Source: Dactylonectria macrodidyma
Taxonomy: Eukaryota > Ascomycota > Sordariomycetes > Hypocreales > Nectriaceae
Assembly (NCBI GenBank): GCA_020744425.1
Contig: JAGMUV010000002.1
Coordinates: 2,834,501 to 2,898,500, forward strand
Reading direction: 5' to 3'
Length of the DNA: 64,000 nt
Of this stretch, positions 58,582-64,000 are shown one piece after another. Every line of letters starts with the position of its first letter. Within the stretch, counting starts at the first letter, position 1. Both the position numbers and the translations under genes were made by a program. A model generated the notes under the pieces. The model was given only the letters and a program-made list of their open reading frames with translations, did not search any database and was not told the DNA's origin.

Positions 58582-60411
58582 TTAGCTTGACTCCTCGACG
58601 AAGTCTGTGCACCGAGAGGGTGGTGTACCATGTGCCCTTGGCCCGACAGTGTGAGGGGCGTGGTGAGAGGCGTTGTGTCCGACGCTGTTGTGTCCGACAT
58701 TATTGTGTCCAAACGGCGGCCTCATAGGATCCGTTGGACTCGGAGTGGCTGCGCCAAGTATTGGCGGGACTCGGTCAAACGTCACCGGTGTCACTAATAC
58801 CGGGGCCGACACAATCTGGTGCGAGAGGAGTGCGTGGATAGGAAGCGATCCTTCACCGGGTGTTCGGGCAATACTCATGGCAGGGCTGGTAGATCCCGCA
58901 CTACTATTTGAGGATTGGTCGTGCCGGAGGAGTGGCACTCGCGCGGTTGTCGTTGGAGAAACACCAGTGAGCACTTCAGGAACTAGCCTGGGATGGTTGG
59001 CTGCGACGAAACCTGTCGAGTACGTGTTGCTATCGCCTCCAGCGTTTTCTACCATCGCCTTTCGTCCGTCGTCGAGCATGACCGAGAGCGATGGGAGATG
59101 TTCGCCGCCTCTTCCGCTCTCTCGCCATGATGGTGGCCGATGGGAGTGATATCGCGGTGGCTCGTGCGGGCTAACGGCATCATAATGGCTTCCCCGAGGC
59201 GAGGACATGGAGTCGTCGTTCGAATTCGCTTGCGAAAGCATCGTGGGTGTGGCCGAGTGCTGCGATTCAGCGATTGAAGTGATGGAATTCATCCGTTCTT
59301 TTCGACCTGGCGGCGGTTCACTCCCTTGAAACCTCTCGCTGCCGCTGCCGCTGCCGCTCCCACTCGGTGTGTTGATTCCAGGGGTTGCTGTGTTGCTGCT
59401 GCTTCCGCCGCTGCGAGTCCTGGCCGGTTCTAATTTGAGTCGCTTAGATGCATCGCTAACTATGGAAATACAATCATTAGCTCAGATGCACTGGGGAAGT
59501 GGGGGGTTGGGAAGGCCGTGTTATCGCGGTTCCTAGTTACCAACCTTGACTCTGTTTCGCTTGCTTATCCTTGAATTCATGGATATACTGGATGTACTTC
59601 TTGTACTCGGGGGTTTTCTTGTACTCTATCAGATCGCGATGGTATTTTTCTTTGTCCGTGTTGGCCCGGTTTTCGTATGCCTCCTTCTCCGCTGCCCCCA
59701 AGGTTTGCCAGTTCTCGCCGACTAGTTTGGCGATCTCGGTAAAGCTAAGATTTTGGCTTTTAAGATCTTCTCTCATCTCTAAGCAAGTACGGCTCCCATT
59801 AGTTTCGATACGACAGCGCCAGATAAAGTCATGGCTGGCAGGCAACGTGGATAAGGGCTCACTGTTGGAGAACAAAACATAGGCCGACGGTGGGCGTTCA
59901 GGAGCGTTTTCGTCGGGCTAGATACAAAGTCAGCCACTTGTCTTGGACCAAGTGGCCCATTTTCATCATACCTTAGGATGGCGCCGGTATTTTCGTTTTG
60001 CTACTCCTGCTGCTTCGTGAGTACCTTCTGGTCGGCTGAGTTCAACTTGGGGAGGTTCGGGCTTGGCATCTTCGACCGCCGATCTCGCCGGGGACACTAG
60101 CGACGCGCTCGGGGAGACACCCCTGGCATTGGCAATCCGTCTTTGTAGTTTCTGTTGTTCGTTTCCTGTCAGCCATTCGTCCAAGTGGATAGGCAACGGG
60201 CACAAACCCTTCGATGTCCTAGCTTAACACCTAACACATCACTGATGGTCTGTCAGTCCGTGTGAGGGAGCCAAAGAGGTCGCCGCACTCACAGGTCGGA
60301 TTCCTGTATGTCGAGGATAATATCCCACTCATCAAACCCCTGCTCGACGAACGCGTCGAGATATTGGGAAAGGCCCAACTCGCCAAAGATTGCTTCGACG
60401 TCAGACGCCAT
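58582..60411 (-). CDS. SAM-domain plus HMG-box protein
   Basis: Predicted nuclear DNA-binding protein. Six exons (60411-60293, 60241-60208, 60151-59972, 59917-59863, 59778-59545, 59459-58582) give 499 residues, all in phase. A SAM domain covers about residues 1-62 (EAIFGELGLSQYLDAF, then DLDVLGVKLGHRRKLQ), joined over two introns. The HMG box covers about 112-185 (ERPPSAYVLFSNKMREDL, ENWQTLGAAEKEAYENRA, YHRDLIEYKKTPEY). The C-terminal 300 residues are disordered, with Gly-Ser alternation and a GHNNVGHNSVGHN repeat. The 34-nt second exon is needed to complete the SAM domain and is strongly supported by the peptide. The HMG box is of the type also seen in chromatin proteins; target specificity is unknown. 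I do not have a secure gene name. Confidence 0.87.
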
Positions 60412-63400
60412 GCAGAAAGATTGACCAAATCTAGTAGCCGTCCTCTGCAGGGGTTGGAGTTTTGGTTCGCAGGATGTTACCCAGCGACGTATCAACATTT
60501 ACCACGAATTACGACGAGCTAGAAACGAAGTCGTGGAGCCGATATGGATTGCCTGTGGTTGGCTAGCGACGTAGTCAAAGAGAGCCGTCGCTACGGAGCA
60601 AGGGGCCCGTTTCCCCCTATGATTTTCAAGTAGAAGGGTCGTGTAGTCGAGCGTCTAGTATATGCGGTAGGAAACAGAAGTGCTCGGCTTGTTGGTAGCA
60701 ATTGCCACTCGTACCGTGGGTGTCTCGAAAGGACTTGTTGTTCGTTGGTGTTCGAACCAGTGGATCCCTTAGGCGGGGTCAAGGGCGAAGGAAAGTACCG
60801 TTATTTCCCGGTCAGCAACGTCGAAGAAGCCAGCACGATGGAGTGTATAGGTGTCAGGAAGCTGCAGTGAAGTCGACGGTAGACTGTGCAGCTGATAAGG
60901 TGGCTGAGGGGAGGTCGAGGGGAGGCCAAACTAAAGCGAGAGCACTGGTCAATGTTGAACAAGTCAGGGCAGGACGTGGAGTGAGAATTAGCTGCAGGGA
61001 GAAGTCCGAAAAAAAGCTGCGATTGTTGGGGAGCCGAAGACATCCTTGCCGGTTCGACGACAACCCCAGAGCAAGGAGAAGGGTGGTGACGGAAGGAGAC
61101 AGGGACAGTCGGCACCTACGTACAGATGGAAGGGATGGGGTGATGAAAGGTGACAAGTGTGACAAGTGGAGAGCAACTCTCTACCTTGGCCTTGTGATGA
61201 TGGTATGGTGAGATGAAGGAGGACAGAAATGGACAATAGGATGGAAAATCGACGATGGACGGCCAATTGACATGGAACAACGTCAGATATCTGAGAGGTA
61301 AGGTGACGACACCCGAAGAATGGCAGGGAGAAATCGCTGTGAGGGTGTGGATGGCAAATACTGACACCCCTCGAGACACGATCGGATATCTCGATTTCCC
61401 AGGCAGGGTTGGCCCCGGGTGGATATCAAGAAAAAGCTCTGTCCAACAGTAGGCGATGCCAAAGGCTAACGGCCGAGAAAGGATCTGAGCCTACGAAAGA
61501 CGCGGCGATATTGGGGATCCGGACGGACAGGTGATCTCGGGCCTGAACTTATGAGGCGACGGATGAGGTGGCGGGGCCGGACTGGGGCTTGATGCAAGTA
61601 GAATTGAGGATCGAGGTTCTGGACCTGGGGATCCCGCTCCACAGGCGTGCGCCAACAGCACACCAGGCGACGCAGAACAAAGGAGATGGAAGTATATTAG
61701 TGGATAGAGGGGCCAAGAGGTCAAAATGTTCTTAATGATGAAGTGGCCTCGGAGCGGAGCAATGTAGAGTGGTGATGATGAGACTGGTCCGGTGCTAGAC
61801 AACGAATGGGTGAATATATGCGCTTACAGCATTCATCGTGATTCAGCCGTTTGCAGGGTCCAGCGGAATGATTAAAAAAAAAAAGAAAAAAAAAACACCG
61901 AGGTGCCGCAGCCACCGGCAAACGAGACCAGGTAACGGGAGAGACGGGCAAGACAGGGTATAGAAGCGACGGGGCCGTGGTAGGAGGCGGAGGAAACGAA
62001 GATGAGAGGAGTGATGAAGCGAAAATGGCAGAACAAAAGATTCTGGGGAGTGTTTTATCGAAGTGATGGGGCGTCCACAGAGAAAGACATGCGAGAGCTA
62101 GCCAGGGGGTGCAAGTAGCCACTCCCAGTAACGATACTTCGTACGACTGACACACCAAAAATCCGGGTTTGGCGCAGCCTTGGCAGCGGCGTGTGCCTGG
62201 TTCGACGCGAGGCGCGAGCTTCTTCCGGCTGGCTGACCTGCTTGTCTCCTTGGCACCATGTCTGAACTCTGCATATAACGTAGTAATTAGTACTGCTGCA
62301 GTGTCATGGATGGGAATGGCTCATGGGCAATGGTCGAACCCCATAGCTCTGGGGTTCACTTCGGTCTTGGTCCTTGGCTGCCAGCATGGCTCTCCGGGCG
62401 ATCACCAGACGTTAAATCAGCCCTTGCTAGCTCCAATGCCAATGTAACCGCGAACCACGACCAGGGTCTTGGGTATTGTCCAACCCAGCTTGCCCAGCAG
62501 CGTTTGGCAACCCCGGTAAGGACTGGAGCTGGGAGAGCTCAAGTGAACGATGCCCTAAGCCATTGGACACAATAGGCGAGGGTAAGTCTATCATCGGACA
62601 TAACCACACAGCGTAGAGTCTCTGGCTCAACTCCGCTGAGTCCCAAACTTTTGACTCACAAGCACTCTATATGGTTAGCTGTCATGCTGAAAACCTGCAG
62701 CCGTCTGGGCGTAGGCAGACTGAACGAAGACCATCAACATCTGGCATTAGCATGACTATTCGTACTCGCTGAACTCATAGCACTTGACAAGGATCGTTAG
62801 CCAATGGAACCAATTGGCTTGCACCAGGTCGGGATAGAGTTAGTATGCCTCGAACTTCGCCAACGTGCCTGAGCTGTTAGCAGGCTGGGCTGGGTGTACA
62901 GACATCCCCGTTGGCTACAGCCAGATCTTGATCCCGACAACGAAGTGGTAAGAGACTGCTCTCGTGTGATGCCTCCCGGGCAAACAAGCCACTCCCTTGG
63001 TAGCTTAGGATTGCTGGAGCTTAGATCTTGGGATTAATGATTGAAGTCGATGCATCCAGGGGGGGTGTGTGGGTCGAGCTAGGATTAGACGCCGCACGCC
63101 CTTCTCCCCAGGGAGTGTTCTCGATCCTGATCGAGCCACGAGGATTGACGGAATCGAACTTTGGCTTGAGGATCGCACCACGCCCGGGCGGCAGCGGCAG
63201 CGTTGCTGTATGAACGTCCCTATACCAGCACCACCACGCGACCACTTTCTCCAATGCCCCTCTTCATGACACACGAGATTGTCCCTGATGCCCTGGTGAA
63301 TTCAGCGTCGGCCGCCATTCAACCATGTCATTTTGAGCAACAGTCTCCTCAGCAGGCGAGGCTTGCCGCATTTGACTGATGCATTTCTGGAGACGAACCT

Positions 63401-64000
63401 CGATCTCGATCCACCACATCAGGCCGTACAACATGCTCTCCAGTTCAAAAATGAACATGCTCGTGACAGTGACGCGCTACCAAGCTTCAGGAGATTCTTT
63501 GTTTGCTGATGCGCTCGTTCTCAACTAGGTAACGGCTGAAAAGTGGCTTTGTTTCCATGGCGGCCCTCAGATGCTCCCAAGAAGAGAAATCAGTCAAGGT
63601 CAGTGGTTGCGTACACTGGCCGTTAGCCGTCAGCCGTCAGCCGTCAGCCATCAACCTATCTGGTGTATTTGGTATATTCAGCGTATCGGGGCTTAGACCA
63701 GTGAGAGAGCGCATTCGTGTTGACCCATGGTGTGTAAAATCGCCCATATGGAGCATGGGAATTTGGCAACGAGTCTAGATTCTCGATTCTTCACACACGT
63801 CGTAGTGTGGGCCGGTATTGGCTGGCCGGCAAGCCGAGAATAGTGGCGGCGATCATCCTCCGCGCCCACCGGTTCGGCCATGGCCGGTGTCTGGGTTTTT
63901 GTTCGCGCGCGATGGGGCAAGCCAGGGTCCGCCGCGGCTCTGGTGCCGGGACCACGCACGCCACACTGTTCCAAGTCGAGGTTTGTTTGCTGATGCCATT
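60412..64000. other. Long gene-poor right end
   Basis: About 3.6 kb with no gene I can support on either strand. The first roughly 1.4 kb is purine-rich on the plus strand (pyrimidine-rich on the minus strand), as expected for the promoter and leader of the SAM-HMG gene. An A-rich run lies at about 61872-61896. The distal part has only short open frames without domain character, and the right edge shows no partial gene. Confidence 0.5.
63620..63656 (+). repeat. Short tandem repeat of AGCCGTC type
   Basis: Four to five consecutive heptamer units (AGCCGTC with small changes) form a 37-base tract. It is a small local expansion in noncoding DNA. Confidence 0.7.

Noticed and set aside
60702..61211. 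169-codon plus-strand open frame upstream of the SAM-HMG gene
   Set aside because: Extremely Arg/Gly-rich in a purine-rich leader; typical of compositional bias rather than coding.
62169..62575. Overlapping 89- and 92-codon open frames near the right end
   Set aside because: Two overlapping frames of similar length, no domain, no splice continuity.
63005..63974. Short minus-strand frames at the right edge as a partial gene
   Set aside because: No domain and no splice-linked continuation toward the window end.
1..64000. CRISPR arrays, rRNA genes, plasmid or phage functions
   Set aside because: None seen; the intron-rich fungal gene content makes them unlikely here.

Overview
This window is nuclear DNA of a filamentous ascomycete, most likely a sordariomycete and probably Hypocreales. 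Genes are interrupted by short GT-AG introns (mostly 45-110 nt). Fungal families are present, including a Zn2Cys6 regulator, a SAM plus HMG-box protein and a WW-PhoD phosphatase. Spacers carry palindromic TACCTAGGTA-type motifs, and a few AT-rich patches look like mutated repeats. The order-level call is inferred from family resemblance; no search was run.

I model 18 protein-coding genes. From left to right they are: the 3' part of a CHD1 remodeller (1-3053 +); a PhyH dioxygenase (4009-5172 -); a Zn2Cys6 transcription factor (6326-8694 -); an OTT_1508-like deaminase (about 10268-12412 +); MET22 nucleotidase (13049-14113 +); PEX1 (14264-17976 -) divergent from MCM7 (18478-21135 +); mitoribosomal mS29 (21432-22901 -) divergent from RRS1 (23393-23977 +); a RhoGAP (24857-27555 -); an alpha/beta hydrolase (30760-31713 -); BET2 (32366-33399 +); a zinc-finger protein (35037-37366 +); MSH3 (38211-41607 -); a WW-PhoD phosphatase (43777-47470 +); SEC53 (47885-48850 -); a CCX cation/Ca2+ exchanger (50184-53230 -); condensin BRN1 (54450-57135 +); and a SAM-HMG-box protein (58582-60411 -). 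Exon borders were set by hand from splice signals and frame continuity.

Most of the content is housekeeping: replication, repair and chromatin (CHD1, MCM7, MSH3, BRN1), ribosome production (RRS1, mS29), peroxisome import (PEX1), Rab prenylation (BET2), mannose activation (SEC53) and phosphoadenosine turnover (MET22). MCM7 and MSH3 have MluI-cell-cycle-box-like promoter sequences, and BRN1 has a weaker one. The accessory part is about 8.7-13 kb, where a rarely studied fungal deaminase lies next to a degraded inverted-repeat element.

The sequences most worth a second look are that deaminase, a compact three-stem tRNA-like inverted-repeat structure at about 49.7 kb, the hexapeptide repeat in the RhoGAP tail, and the WW-PhoD fusion with an altered metal-site motif. 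Large gene-free spacers lie at 27.6-30.8 kb and 60.4-64.0 kb. I saw no CRISPR array, rRNA gene or convincing complete tRNA gene.
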